Shown: one piece after another, positions 32,608 through 41,542 of the stretch | Layout of the letters: every line of letters starts with the position of its first letter | How positions within the stretch are numbered: the first letter of the stretch is position 1 | Assembly (NCBI GenBank): GCA_035551675.1 | Contig: DASZMV010000068.1 | Span: 1-64,000 of the forward strand | Direction of reading: 5' to 3' | Origin: JAFECT01 sp035551675 | GTDB lineage: Bacteria > Pseudomonadota > Alphaproteobacteria > Caulobacterales > Caulobacteraceae | Length of the DNA: 64,000 nt | Notes under the pieces: generated by a model | Databases searched by the model: none | Told to the model about the DNA's origin: nothing | Seen by the model: the letters and a program-made list of their open reading frames with translations, nothing else | Position numbers and translations under genes: made by a program

Positions 32608-34164
32608 ATGAATCTTGCGCAGGCGTTGGGGCGAAGCGCGTCGCTGTTTCCTCAGCGCGCCGCGGTCGAGTTCGGCGGCAAGGCGGTGACCTATGCCGAA
32701 CTCCATGACCGGGTTCGCCGTCTTGCCGGCGCGCTTCAGGCGGACGGCGTCAATCCCGACGATCGTATCGCGGTCTTCGCCCCAAACTGCGTCGCCTATG
32801 TCGAGCTCTTCCATGCCTGCGCCTACGCGGGCGCGGTGATCGTACCGGTAAACTGTCGGCTGTCGGTTCAGGAAGCCGCCGAGATTCTGAGCGAGACCGA
32901 GCCTCGCGTCGTGTTCTGCGACGCGGTCATGGCGCCGCTCGCGCAAGACGCGCTGCGAACGTGGGGCAAGGCCGCCAGGCTGGTCGTGATCAATGCGACG
33001 AGCCCGATCGCAGAGGGCCAGGCGATCGACTACACGTCCTTCTTGGCCGGCGGCCATCCCTACCTGGAGGTGAAACGCCTCGGCGCCGATATCGCGGGCA
33101 TTTTCTACACAGGCGGCACGACGGGTCGTCAGCGCGGCGCCATGATAAGCCACGGCGCGCTCTACGCCGCCGCCCTGACCATGCTGGTAGAACGGGTCGT
33201 GGGCCGCGGCGGCCGGTTTCTGGCGGTGGCCCCGATGTTTCACATGGCGGGCGCGGCCCCGGTCTTCGCCACGGCTGTCGCCGAAGGCACGATCATTCCC
33301 CTGCCGGCGTTCGATCCCGCGGTCGTGGCGGCAACGCTCGAACGCAGCAACGTCACCGACGCGGTGCTGGTGCCGACGATGATCCGCGCCTTGACCGACC
33401 ATTTGCGCAAGACACGCCGGCGGCTCCAGCGGCCCGACCGGCTGACCTACGGCGCCTCCCCGATCAGCGAGAGTCTGCTTCGCGAGGCCATGCAGCGCAT
33501 GCCGCGCACGGCCTTCAGCCAGGCCTACGGCTCAACCGAGACCTCGGCGATGGGAACCGTTCTCGCGCCGGAATTCCACCGCAAGCACGACGCGCGGCTG
33601 CGCTCGGCGGGACGACCGGTGGTCTGCGCCGACCTTCGGGTGATGCGCGAGGACGGATCCGCGGCGGCGATCGGCGAGGTCGGAGAAGTTCAGCTCCGCT
33701 CGCCCACCGTTATGAGCGGCTATTGGCGGTTGCCGGATGAGACCGCCAAGGTGCTCGCCGACGGCTGGTACCGCACCGGCGATGCGGGCCGGCTCGATGC
33801 GGAGGGGTTCCTGTACGTCGTCGACCGCGTGAAGGACATGATCGTCAGCGGCGGCGAAAATATCTACTCCGCAGAGGTCGAGAACGCGCTTGCATCGCAC
33901 CCCAACGTCGCGGCATGCGCCGTGATCGGCATCCCCGATCCGAAATGGGGCGAGGCGGTGCATGCCGTCGTCGTGCTGAAGGATCCACGCAAGCGGACCA
34001 CGGAAAATGAACTGATCCAGCACTGCCGAGGCGCAATCGCTGGATTCAAATGTCCCAAGTCCGTGGAATTCCGCACCGCGCTGCCTATTTCCGCCGCTGG
34101 AAAAATCCTCAAGCGCGAACTGCGCGAGAGCTTCTGGCGCAGTCAATCCCGAGCGGTAAACTAA
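32608..34164 (+). CDS. acyl-CoA ligase (AMP-forming)
   Basis: 518 residues from the ATG at 32608 (AGGAG ten bases upstream). An ANL-superfamily enzyme: the P-loop-like YTGGTTGRQRGAM, AYGSTETSAMGT, the hinge YRTGDAGRLDAEGF and the C-terminal KDMIVSGGENIYSAEVE with the final lysine region LPISAAGKILKRELR are all present. It activates a carboxylic acid with ATP and CoA. It is the first gene of a run with thiolase, two hydratases, SDR and acyl-CoA dehydrogenase, so it probably starts the degradation of a fatty or cyclic acid. The substrate cannot be read from sequence. Confidence 0.92.
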   Translation: MNLAQALGRSASLFPQRAAVEFGGKAVTYAELHDRVRRLAGALQADGVNPDDRIAVFAPNCVAYVELFHACAYAGAVIVPVNCRLSVQEAAEILSETEPRVVFCDAVMAPLAQDALRTWGKAARLVVINATSPIAEGQAIDYTSFLAGGHPYLEVKRLGADIAGIFYTGGTTGRQRGAMISHGALYAAALTMLVERVVGRGGRFLAVAPMFHMAGAAPVFATAVAEGTIIPLPAFDPAVVAATLERSNVTDAVLVPTMIRALTDHLRKTRRRLQRPDRLTYGASPISESLLREAMQRMPRTAFSQAYGSTETSAMGTVLAPEFHRKHDARLRSAGRPVVCADLRVMREDGSAAAIGEVGEVQLRSPTVMSGYWRLPDETAKVLADGWYRTGDAGRLDAEGFLYVVDRVKDMIVSGGENIYSAEVENALASHPNVAACAVIGIPDPKWGEAVHAVVVLKDPRKRTTENELIQHCRGAIAGFKCPKSVEFRTALPISAAGKILKRELRESFWRSQSRAVN

Positions 34165-34192
34165 GCCTTCCGCCGCACAATTGGAGTTGTTA

Positions 34193-35386
34193 ATGTCGCT
34201 TGCTCGCACCCGCGCCGTCGTGTCCGGAGTCGGTATGGCGCACTTCGCCAAGCCGAGTCAGAGCGTGCCCTATCCGCAGATGGCCGCCTATGCGGTGCGT
34301 GAAGCGCTGGCGGACGCGGGCCTGGAGTACGGCGCCGTACAGCAGGCCTATGTCGGGTACGTCTATGGCGACTCGACCGCGGGCCAGCGCGCGCTCTACG
34401 AAGTCGGATTGAGCGGCATCCCCATCGTCAACGTGAACAACAATTGCGCCACCGGGTCGACGGCGCTCTACCTTGCGCGGCAGGCGATCGAGTCCGGCAC
34501 GGCCGACTGCGTGCTCGCGCTCGGCTTCGAACAGATGCCTCCCGGCGCCCTGTCGGCGGCATTCTCCGCGTGGGCAAACCCGATGGAGCGCCACCTCGAA
34601 ACCATGGACGCGATCCAGACCCGCGATGAAAATCGACCGCTGGCCGCCGAATTCTTCGGCGGCGCGGCGCGCGAGTACCAGAGTCGTTTCGGCGCTAAGA
34701 CCGAAACCTTCGCCAAGGTCGCCGTCAAGGCGCGCCGCCATGCCGCGAACAATCCTCGGGCGCTGTTCAAGACGCCTGTGTCGGTCGACGAGGTCCTCGC
34801 CTCGCCCGCCATATTCGAACCGCTGACCCGGTTGCAGTGCTGCCCGCCGACCTGCGGTGCGGCGGCGGCTGTGCTCTGTTCGCCCGAATTCGCCCGACGG
34901 CGCGGCGCGGGCAACGAGGTCGTGATCGCGGGCCAAGCCATGACCACCGACGTGGCCGGCACATTCGAGTCCCGCAGCATGATACAACTGGTCGGCTCGG
35001 ATCTGTCGCGCCGCGCCGTCCGCCAGGCCTCCGAACTGGCGGGACTGGGCGTAGATGACGCGCAAGTCGTGGAGCTTCACGACTGTTTCACATCCAATGA
35101 ACTGATCAGTTACGAGGCGCTCGGTCTCGCCCGCGAGGGTGAAGCCGAACAGCTCGTCGAGGACGGCGACAACACCTATGGCGGCCGGTTCGTGGTCAAT
35201 CCATCCGGCGGGCTTCTGTCCAAGGGCCACCCTCTGGGCGCGACCGGTCTCGCGCAGTGCGCGGAGCTCGTCTGGCAGCTGCGCGGCGAGGCGGAAGCGC
35301 GCCAAGTCGACGGAGCCAAGGTCGCGCTGCAGCATAACCTCGGGCTCGGCGGCGCCTGCGTCGTCACCTTCTACCAAGTGGCGTGA
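34193..35386 (+). CDS. SCP2-type thiolase (lipid-transfer protein/thiolase family)
   Basis: 397 residues from the ATG at 34193 (GGAG six bases upstream). The nucleophile Cys85 lies in NNNCATGSTALYLA, and SKGHPLGATGLAQ gives His346; ELHDCFTSNELISYE is the family block. It lacks the second reactive Cys of FadA-type thiolases, as expected for SCP2-type enzymes that cleave bulky 3-ketoacyl-CoA. With the ligase, dehydrogenase, hydratases and SDR around it, it would perform the last step of the beta-oxidation cycle. No DUF35 partner gene is next to it, unlike the Ltp2/ChsH2 steroid aldolases. Confidence 0.9.
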   Translation: MSLARTRAVVSGVGMAHFAKPSQSVPYPQMAAYAVREALADAGLEYGAVQQAYVGYVYGDSTAGQRALYEVGLSGIPIVNVNNNCATGSTALYLARQAIESGTADCVLALGFEQMPPGALSAAFSAWANPMERHLETMDAIQTRDENRPLAAEFFGGAAREYQSRFGAKTETFAKVAVKARRHAANNPRALFKTPVSVDEVLASPAIFEPLTRLQCCPPTCGAAAAVLCSPEFARRRGAGNEVVIAGQAMTTDVAGTFESRSMIQLVGSDLSRRAVRQASELAGLGVDDAQVVELHDCFTSNELISYEALGLAREGEAEQLVEDGDNTYGGRFVVNPSGGLLSKGHPLGATGLAQCAELVWQLRGEAEARQVDGAKVALQHNLGLGGACVVTFYQVA

Positions 35387-35389
35387 TCG

Positions 35390-35848
35390 ATGGTGGACAC
35401 GTCGCACATCGGCTATCGGCATCCGCCGCACACGGTGGACGTGGAAGCGGGCAAGCTGCGCTCGTTCGCGAAGGCCATCGGCGAGACCCGATCCGAATAT
35501 CTGGACGAAGCCGCCGCGCGCGCCGCGGGCTACAGGGCCTTGCCCGCGCCGCCCACCTATATGTTCTCGCTCGAGCTCGACCATCCCGATCCCTTTGCGC
35601 TGGTACGGGTTCTGAAGATCAAGCTTCACCACGTCCTGCACGGGACGCAGCGCTTCATCTATCACCGGCCCGTTTGCGCCGGCGACCGCATCACGCTGCA
35701 GCAAACCGTGGAAGAGGTCTTCGAGAAGAACGACGGCGCCCTCGGCTTCGTTGTCGTACGCACGACGGCCACAAATCAGCTCGGCGAACTTGCGGGCGAG
35801 GCGGTCAAGACGATCGTCGTGCGGCAGAAGAAAGCGAAAGCGTCATGA
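35390..35848 (+). CDS. FAS1-like/MaoC N-terminal hot-dog dehydratase subunit
   Basis: 152 residues. The fold is read from GKLRSFAKAIGETRSEYLDE, LPAPPTYMFSLEL and HHVLHGTQRFIYHRPVCAGD, which match the MaoC-N/FAS1-like dehydratase domain. Such halves usually pair with a MaoC-type subunit that supplies the catalytic Asp/His; the next gene, overlapping by 4 bases, is exactly that. Together they would form a heteromeric enoyl-CoA hydratase. Confidence 0.85.
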   Translation: MVDTSHIGYRHPPHTVDVEAGKLRSFAKAIGETRSEYLDEAAARAAGYRALPAPPTYMFSLELDHPDPFALVRVLKIKLHHVLHGTQRFIYHRPVCAGDRITLQQTVEEVFEKNDGALGFVVVRTTATNQLGELAGEAVKTIVVRQKKAKAS

Positions 35849-36318
35849 GCCGTTCGACAATGAATACGGCGGCCGTCGACAACGTTGCATCCATGCCGTC
35901 AGCTTCGCGTCCGTGTCCCTATCGGGAGGGCGACCTGTTGCCGGCCTTCAAATCGGCGCCGATCAGTCGCGCCGTGATCGCGCTTTTCGCCGGCGCGTCG
36001 AATGATCACAATCCGATCCATATCGATATCGACGCCGCGCGCGCGGCGGGTCTCGACGACGTGTTCGTCCAGGGCATGCTCCCGATGGCCTATCTCGGGC
36101 GAATGCTCACCGACGTGTTCGGCCAGGACGCCCTGCGCGAGTTCGGCGTCAGGTTCGTCAATATTACGTACGTTCACGACGCACTGGAATGTATTGGTCG
36201 CGTCGAGACCGTGGAGGGGATCGCCGGCGGTTGGCGTGTCGGCGTCGCTGTCAGCGCGATCAATCCGCGCGGCGACCTGGCGCTCTCGGGCGACGCGGTC
36301 ATCGAACTCAAATCTTAG
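35845..36318 (+). CDS. MaoC-type (R)-specific enoyl-CoA hydratase subunit
   Basis: 157 residues from the ATG at 35845, overlapping the previous stop (ATGA). The hydratase-2 motif is intact: FAGASNDHNPIHIDIDAARA gives the catalytic Asp and His, then DVFVQGMLPMAYLGRML. It adds water across an enoyl-CoA double bond to form a 3-hydroxyacyl-CoA, the step between the acyl-CoA dehydrogenase and the SDR. The longer upstream frame is a shadow of the hot-dog gene. Confidence 0.9.
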   Translation: MSRSTMNTAAVDNVASMPSASRPCPYREGDLLPAFKSAPISRAVIALFAGASNDHNPIHIDIDAARAAGLDDVFVQGMLPMAYLGRMLTDVFGQDALREFGVRFVNITYVHDALECIGRVETVEGIAGGWRVGVAVSAINPRGDLALSGDAVIELKS

Positions 36319-36338
36319 ACCCGACCAAGGAGAATTCA

Positions 36339-37166
36339 GTGGGGAAGCTTGCCGGAAAAGTTGCGCTGGTGACCGGCGGGGGACGCGGCATCGGCCACGC
36401 CCTCGTCTTGAAGCTCGCACGCGAGGGCGCCCGGATCGTCATCAACGACCTGGATGAGGCGCCCGCGGCCGAGACGGCCAAGGCGGTGGCCGAAATGGGC
36501 GGGGAAGCGGTAACGCTCGTCGGAAGCGTAACCGAGCCTGATTTCGGCGAGCGCTTCGTCGGCAAGGCGGTCGAGGCGTTCGGCAACGTCCACATCCTGG
36601 TCAACAACGCCGGCTACACCTGGGACAACGTCGTGCAGAAGATGAGCGACGAGCAGTTCCAGACGATGATGGACGTCCACCTCGGCGCGCCGTTCAGAAT
36701 TCTGCGCGCCGCCCAACCCATCATCCGCGCGGCGGTGGAACGCGAAGCCGCCGAGCAACGCGAGGTGTACCGAAAGATCGTCAACATCTCCTCGCTCGCG
36801 GGGCTTTACGGCAATGCCGGCCAGATCGGCTATTCGACGGCGAAAGCCGGCATCGTCGGGATGACGCGGACCCTCTGCAAGGAATGGGGGCGGTACAAGG
36901 TCAATGTGAATTGCGTCGCGTTCGGCTTCATCGAGACGCGCCTGACCCAGCCCTTGGGCGCCGAACGCGCAACCATCGAGGTGGAAGGACGCGAAATCGC
37001 GGTCGGTGTTCAGCCACAGATGCTGCAAATGGTGCGCCAGACGGTTCCGCTCGGACGCGCCGGCACCCCGAAAGAAGCCGCGGATGCGATCTACCTGCTC
37101 TGTTCGCCGGAGTCGGATTACATAAGCGGCCAAGTCCTGGTCTGCGGCGGCGGCCTGTTGATCTGA
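36339..37166 (+). CDS. SDR family oxidoreductase (3-hydroxyacyl-CoA dehydrogenase-like)
   Basis: 275 residues. The start is the GTG at 36339, with AAGGAG six bases upstream. TGGGRGIGHAL is the NAD(P) loop, NNAGYTW the structural motif, and Ser152, Tyr165 and Lys169 the catalytic triad (NISSLAG; GYSTAKAG). The Asp in VINDLDEA after the second strand suggests NAD(H) preference. In this operon it most likely oxidises the 3-hydroxyacyl-CoA to the 3-keto form before thiolase. Confidence 0.9.
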   Translation: MGKLAGKVALVTGGGRGIGHALVLKLAREGARIVINDLDEAPAAETAKAVAEMGGEAVTLVGSVTEPDFGERFVGKAVEAFGNVHILVNNAGYTWDNVVQKMSDEQFQTMMDVHLGAPFRILRAAQPIIRAAVEREAAEQREVYRKIVNISSLAGLYGNAGQIGYSTAKAGIVGMTRTLCKEWGRYKVNVNCVAFGFIETRLTQPLGAERATIEVEGREIAVGVQPQMLQMVRQTVPLGRAGTPKEAADAIYLLCSPESDYISGQVLVCGGGLLI

Positions 37167-37170
37167 CACC

Positions 37171-38307
37171 ATGATCACGCGCAGCATTCTGCAAGGCGAA
37201 GACCACCGGCTCATCCGCGAGACCGCCCGCGCCTATTGCGAGCGCGAGATCGCGCCTCGCCACGCCGAATGGGAAAAGCAAGGCTTCGTCCCCCCCGGCG
37301 CGTGGCGCCGCGTGGGCGAGCTGGGCCTGCTGTGCATGACCATGCCGGTCGAGTACGGCGGCTCCGGTCTCGACTTTGGAGCGTCCGCGATCTTGATCGA
37401 AGAGCTGGCGCGGGTCGGGGCCACCGGGCCGGGCTTTGCGCTTCATTCCGATATCGTGGCGCAATATCTGCTCCACCACGCCAGTGACGCGTTGAAAGCG
37501 ACATGGCTGCCGCAAATGGCGACCGGTCGCAAGATCGCGGCGATCGCCATGACCGAGCCTGGCACCGGCAGCGACCTGCAGGCGGTGAGAACGCGGGCGG
37601 TGCGCAGCGGCGACGACTATGTGCTCAACGGCTCGAAGACGTTCATCACCAACGGCCAAACCGCCGATTTCGTCGTGGTCGTCGCCAGAACCGGCGAAGA
37701 AGGCGGCAAGGGCGTGAGCCTGCTGCTGGTCGAGGCGGACCGGTCCGGCTTTCGCCGGGGCCGAAACCTCGAAAAGATCGGCATGAAGGCGCAGGACACT
37801 TCGGAACTGTTTTTCGACGATGTGCGGATTCCGACGGGAAACCTGATTGGCGACGAAAACCAGGGCTTTGCCTACCTGATGATGGGGCTCCCGCAGGAGC
37901 GGCTCATCATTGCCCTGACCGCCGTTGCGGCAGCGGAGGCGGCGCTCGAGGAGACCGTGCGCTATGCGCGGGAACGTACGGCGTTCGGAAAGTCGATCCT
38001 CGATTTCCAAAACACGCGCTTCGTCCTGGCGCGCGCCAAGGCGGAAATCGCGGCCTGTCGCGCGTTTGTGGATCATTGCCTCGCCGCGCACATCGACGGC
38101 CGGCTCGATGTCGCCACGGCGGCAGCGGCGAAATTGATCGCCACCGAGATGCAAAACCGCGTGCTCGACCAGTTCCTCCAGCTCCACGGCGGATACGGCT
38201 ACATGTGGGAATATTCGATTGCCCGCGCCTGGGCCGATGCGCGGGCCCAGCGCATCTACGGCGGGGCCAATGAAATCATGCTCGAACTGATTGCGCGGAC
38301 TCTGTGA
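37171..38307 (+). CDS. acyl-CoA dehydrogenase, long-chain/isovaleryl-type catalytic residue
   Basis: 378 residues. Family marks: AIAMTEPGTGSDLQAVRT, LNGSKTFITNGQTADFV, YARERTAFGKSILDFQ and LQLHGGYGYMWEYSIARAW. The likely catalytic base is Glu243 in GLPQERLIIAL; the alternative MCAD position is Gly (YGGANEIML). This helix-G placement occurs in long-chain and isovaleryl dehydrogenases. It supplies the first oxidation in the island's beta-oxidation cycle. It starts 4 bases after the SDR stop. Confidence 0.92.
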   Translation: MITRSILQGEDHRLIRETARAYCEREIAPRHAEWEKQGFVPPGAWRRVGELGLLCMTMPVEYGGSGLDFGASAILIEELARVGATGPGFALHSDIVAQYLLHHASDALKATWLPQMATGRKIAAIAMTEPGTGSDLQAVRTRAVRSGDDYVLNGSKTFITNGQTADFVVVVARTGEEGGKGVSLLLVEADRSGFRRGRNLEKIGMKAQDTSELFFDDVRIPTGNLIGDENQGFAYLMMGLPQERLIIALTAVAAAEAALEETVRYARERTAFGKSILDFQNTRFVLARAKAEIAACRAFVDHCLAAHIDGRLDVATAAAAKLIATEMQNRVLDQFLQLHGGYGYMWEYSIARAWADARAQRIYGGANEIMLELIARTL

Positions 38308-38317
38308 GCTCATAGAT

Positions 38318-38338
38318 CTGACGCAACAGCGGCGTCAG
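38318..38338. terminator. hairpin between convergent acyl-CoA dehydrogenase and tetR
   Basis: CTGACGC-N7-GCGTCAG, a perfect 7-base stem just after the dehydrogenase stop and before the tetR stop. No U-run follows, so it is a weak or Rho-assisted terminator at best. Confidence 0.4.
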
Positions 38339-38348
38339 CCTCGCGGCG

Positions 38349-38987
38349 TCAGGCGCGTGGGGCCAAGCCTTCGGAGAAGAATTTGGCGAAGTCGGCGGCG
38401 ATTTCGGCCGGCGACGGCGAGCGGTCGGTGTACCAGCGCGCGATCCAGTTCATCGCGCCGAAGATGGCGAAGGTGACGAGTTCGACATTGCAGGGGGCGA
38501 TCGAGCCGTCGCTAACGCCGCGCTCCAGGATCGCCTTCAAACACTCGTTTATCCGCACCTTTTCCCCGCGGATCTTGCGTCGGCTGTCGGGTTGCAGATC
38601 GGAGTCCTCGGTGGACACCAGCGCATGCCCAAAATCGCTCGTCATCACCTCGATGTAGCGCTGCATGAAGGCGACGGCGCCTTCCCGTCCCGTCTGTCCC
38701 AACGAGCGCGGATCTTTCAGCGCTTCCTGAAGCCTGTCGAGAGCCGCCTGAGCGCAGGCGAACAGAAGTTCGTCCTTGTCCTTGAAGTAATAATAGATGG
38801 TCGGCTTGCTGACGCCGAGCAGCTCGGCGACCTGATCGAGCGACGTATTATAAAATCCGTGCGCTTTGAATTCCCTAGCCGCCGTGTGCAGGAGCACATC
38901 GCGCTTTTCGGCGCGGCTCCGTTCCCGTTGCTCACGTTCCTTGACCCAGGGCGATGAGGCCGCACTAGGCTTGTTGGTCGGTGGCAT
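38349..38987 (-). CDS. TetR-family transcriptional regulator of the catabolic island
   Basis: 212 residues. The DNA-binding helix-turn-helix is at about residues 25-70: REFKAHGFYNTSLDQVAELL and GVSKPTIYYYFKDKDELLFA. The rest is a helical ligand domain. TetR proteins are repressors released by a small ligand, here possibly an acyl-CoA of the pathway. It is divergent from the hydrolase gene (39176) and convergent with the beta-oxidation operon; ACT-N4-AGT dyads near the starts of the hydrolase, TonB and ligase genes are candidate operators. Confidence 0.9.
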   Translation of the reverse strand: MPPTNKPSAASSPWVKEREQRERSRAEKRDVLLHTAAREFKAHGFYNTSLDQVAELLGVSKPTIYYYFKDKDELLFACAQAALDRLQEALKDPRSLGQTGREGAVAFMQRYIEVMTSDFGHALVSTEDSDLQPDSRRKIRGEKVRINECLKAILERGVSDGSIAPCNVELVTFAIFGAMNWIARWYTDRSPSPAEIAADFAKFFSEGLAPRA

Positions 38988-39078
38988 GAGTGTCCTTGTC
39001 CGCGGCGAGCGGGATTTTGATAAGGAGGTTCCATCGCGTCGACAAGGTCCCCACCTCGCGACTATGGATGCCTACTAT

Positions 39079-39107
39079 TTGACAGGCAGCCTACTCATTA
39101 GTAGGTT
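39079..39107 (+). promoter_or_regulatory. hydrolase promoter with TetR-type operator
   Basis: TTGACA (39079-39084) is a consensus -35. A 17-base spacer leads to TAGGTT (39102-39107), a weak -10. Between them, CCTACT-CATT-AGTAGG (39090-39105) is a perfect inverted repeat with 6-base arms. A repressor there would block the promoter. The site lies about 70-86 bases upstream of the hydrolase start and about 103 upstream of tetR. Confidence 0.55.
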
Positions 39108-39117
39108 TGTGATCGAT

Positions 39118-39157
39118 ATTGCAAGGCGCCCGATTGCAGGCGCGCGATTGCAAGGCG
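39118..39157 (+). repeat. three short direct repeats in the hydrolase leader
   Basis: ATTGCAAGGCG (39118-39128), ATTGCAGGCG (39133-39142) and ATTGCAAGGCG (39147-39157), with periods of 15 and 14 bases. They sit between the promoter and the start codon. They could be a binding array or a slipped duplication. Confidence 0.5.
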
Positions 39158-39175
39158 TCTAGGGGGAGAGCGATC

Positions 39176-41089
39176 GTGAGCATCAAGCGTATAGTGCTGG
39201 GCGGCCTGACGGCGGTCGGCGGTCTTCTCGTCTGCGCTCTGTCCGTCCTCGTGGTTTCGGCCATGGTCACGCACTTTCCCGGTGAAGGCCGGACCGACGG
39301 CGGGGTCAAACAGGATCGCGCGATCTATCTGCCGATGCGCGACGGTGTGAAGGTCGCGGTCGACGTGTGGCTGCCGCAGTCCTATCGGCCCGGCCAGCGG
39401 CTCCCGACGCTGCTTCGCTCGACCCGCTATTGGCGCGCGCCGCACTTCACCTGGGTTGCGCGCGGTCTCTATGGCCTGGGCCTGTTGCCGGTCCCGCCGA
39501 TCCCCACGGATGTGAGACTGCCGACCGCGGCGGGCTACGCCGTGGTGCTCCTCGACTCACGCGGCACGGGGGCTTCCGAAGGGACCAGTCCCATCCTGTT
39601 CGCACCCGAAGAGGTGCGCGACATTCACGATCTGGCGGACTGGATCGTGGCCCAGTCCTGGTCGAACGGCAAAATCGGCGCTGTGGGCGTATCGTACAAC
39701 GGGCACATGGCCGAGTTCGCCGCGTCGGTGGATCACCCGGCGATCAAGGCGGTGGCGCCGCTCTACGATTTCTTCGATCTCGCGGCCCAGGGCGCCCTGC
39801 CCGGCGGCGTGAGGACCGAAAAGTTCATCAAGGACTGGTCGAGTCTAACGGTTCGTCTCGACGCCGACGATTTTTGCCGCGATCAGCCGATGTCCTGTCT
39901 GTGGACCAGGGCGATCTTCCTGTCGGGCGTAAAGCCCGTCGATGCGGATCGCGGCGGTCGCCGCCTCGCGCAGATCGTCGCCGGCCGGCACAACAACGTT
40001 CCATGGGATGCGATGAAGACCGCGCGGTTCCGCGACGATCCGTATGACCATACGCCTTGGCCGATCGCGGACCGGTCGCCCTACGCCCAGAAGGCCGCAG
40101 TGCAGTCGGGCGGGGCGGCGATGTTCCTTTGGAACGGCTGGCTCGACAGCGGCAACGTCGACGGCGCGTTCAACCGCTATCACGCGTTCTCCAATCCGCA
40201 GATGGTCATGGTCGGGGCGCTTTCGCACGGCGGCCTTCACGACACGGACCCTTTCGCGGAGACGGACCGGCCGTCCAACCCCCTGCCTGACGATCAGATG
40301 AAAGAGATCATCGCCTTCTTCGATCGCTATCTGAAGGACGGGCCGCCTCGCCCCATCACCTCGGAGATCCGCTATTCCACCCTGGGCGTGCGCGGATATC
40401 GTCGGACGCAACAATGGCCTCCGGCCGGACTCACCCCCCGCACCCTGTACTTTGCGGACGCGGGCCAACTCGTGGACAGCGCTCCGGCGCAGGAGACCAA
40501 CGTCCGCTATACCGTGGACTATTCGACCTCCACCGGCGAACAGAACCGGTGGCGCACCTCGTTCGGCGGCGGCGACGTCGTCTATCCCGACCGACGCGCC
40601 GAAGACCGCAAGCTCCTGACCTTCACCAGCGCACCGTTTTCGCGCGACACCGAGATCACCGGACCGCCCGTCGTCACCCTCGAGGTGGCGTCCAGTCGCG
40701 ACGACGGCGCGTTCTTCGTCTATCTCGAGGATGTCGCCCCCGACGGTCGCGTGACCTACATCACCGAAGCCATCCTGAGGGGCCTGGATCGCAAGCTCAG
40801 CGATCCCGCGACCGCGCCCTATCGACCTGTCGGACCGTGGCACAGCCTCTTGCGCGCCGACGCCAGTCCCTTGCCGGTGGGACAGCGAACGGAAGTCGTG
40901 ATGGGCCTGTTCTCGACCTCGGTGGTGATCCGCAAAGGTCACCGCCTGCGCGTCGCGGTCGCGGGTGAGGACACTCCGGAATTCGCGCGCATTCCCGCCA
41001 CCGGCCCGGCCCCGGTCTGGACCTTCGCCCTCGGCGGCGCCACGCCGTCGAAGCTCGAAGCGCCGATGCGGGCTTGGGACGGGCGGTAG
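39176..41089 (+). CDS. CocE/NonD-type alpha/beta hydrolase (X-Pro dipeptidyl-peptidase S15 fold), membrane-anchored
   Basis: 637 residues from a GTG at 39176 behind GGGGGAGAG. An N-terminal helix (VLGGLTAVGGLLVCALSVLV) is a signal anchor. The hydrolase core has Ser173 (GVSYNGHM), Asp324 (LWNGWLDSG) and His351 (GALSHGG), the S15/CocE triad. A C-terminal jelly-roll (PPVVTLEVASSRDDGAFFVY; RKGHRLRVAVAGEDTPEF) is typical of the family. CocE-type enzymes cleave esters or amides, such as cocaine or glutaryl compounds. It is next to the TetR and TonB genes, so it may act on the imported compound in the periplasm. Confidence 0.9.
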   Translation: MSIKRIVLGGLTAVGGLLVCALSVLVVSAMVTHFPGEGRTDGGVKQDRAIYLPMRDGVKVAVDVWLPQSYRPGQRLPTLLRSTRYWRAPHFTWVARGLYGLGLLPVPPIPTDVRLPTAAGYAVVLLDSRGTGASEGTSPILFAPEEVRDIHDLADWIVAQSWSNGKIGAVGVSYNGHMAEFAASVDHPAIKAVAPLYDFFDLAAQGALPGGVRTEKFIKDWSSLTVRLDADDFCRDQPMSCLWTRAIFLSGVKPVDADRGGRRLAQIVAGRHNNVPWDAMKTARFRDDPYDHTPWPIADRSPYAQKAAVQSGGAAMFLWNGWLDSGNVDGAFNRYHAFSNPQMVMVGALSHGGLHDTDPFAETDRPSNPLPDDQMKEIIAFFDRYLKDGPPRPITSEIRYSTLGVRGYRRTQQWPPAGLTPRTLYFADAGQLVDSAPAQETNVRYTVDYSTSTGEQNRWRTSFGGGDVVYPDRRAEDRKLLTFTSAPFSRDTEITGPPVVTLEVASSRDDGAFFVYLEDVAPDGRVTYITEAILRGLDRKLSDPATAPYRPVGPWHSLLRADASPLPVGQRTEVVMGLFSTSVVIRKGHRLRVAVAGEDTPEFARIPATGPAPVWTFALGGATPSKLEAPMRAWDGR

Positions 41090-41238
41090 TCGCCGAAAGG
41101 CGTCTCTCCCGCCGCCGGCGGAGTCATCTCATTTAGCGCCTGATGCTGGGCGCCGTGGAGGCCCTCGACGTCAGATCGGCGGTTGCCGGTGGGACCAGGG
41201 ACGCTGGATTAGACGGCAGCGCGAACCGCGCCGTAGGC

Positions 41239-41335
41239 GCCATTTGGAAGAAGAGACCGCAGAGAAGCGCAGAGCCGGCAGTGATGAAGCCCATTGCGCG
41301 CTCAATCTTCCTCTGCGTCCTCTATCCAAATTGGC
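41239..41335. repeat. imperfect inverted repeat, probable remnant of an interspersed element
   Basis: Arms of about 29 bases (41239-41267 and 41307-41335) are inverted copies with a few mismatches and shifts; the cores are CCGCAGAGAAG and CTTCCTCTGCG, with GCC-ATTTGG / CCAAATTGGC at the outer ends. Loop about 40 bases. It resembles a decayed MITE or palindromic repeat. Confidence 0.5.
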
Positions 41336-41479
41336 GCTGCGCGCGAAAAAGGCTCCGACGTATCAGACTCGCGCATTCCGTAGTCCGTGGACCTTTTTCC
41401 CGCGAACGGATGTCCGCGCGCTAAGCCCCGCTCGGCGGGGGATATGCGTTGAAACTCGAACTCGTCTTGTGCCCGCGCC

Positions 41480-41514
41480 AAAAAAAGACGCTGCGGGGGG
41501 CCTACCTCGCAGCG
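41480..41514 (-). terminator. intrinsic terminator of the TonB receptor gene
   Basis: On the minus strand, CGCTGCG and CGCAGCG (41508-41514 and 41489-41495) form a stem followed within a few bases by seven T residues (41480-41486). It lies about 30 bases after the TonB stop. This is the clearest intrinsic terminator in the window. Confidence 0.8.
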
Positions 41515-41542
41515 CCAGGTCTTCGCGGAGTCTTCGTCGCCG

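Larger units (their letters stand above)
41090..41542. other. 453-base intergenic region with repeat remnant and TonB terminator
   Basis: No gene seen. It has an imperfect inverted repeat (41239-41267 with 41307-41335), a hairpin CCCCGC-TCG-GCGGGG (41426-41440) and, for the minus-strand TonB gene, a terminator at 41480-41514. Confidence 0.6.

Noticed and set aside
41426..41440. Terminator CCCCGC-TCG-GCGGGG
   Set aside because: No U-run on either side, and a better terminator for the TonB gene lies at 41480-41514.
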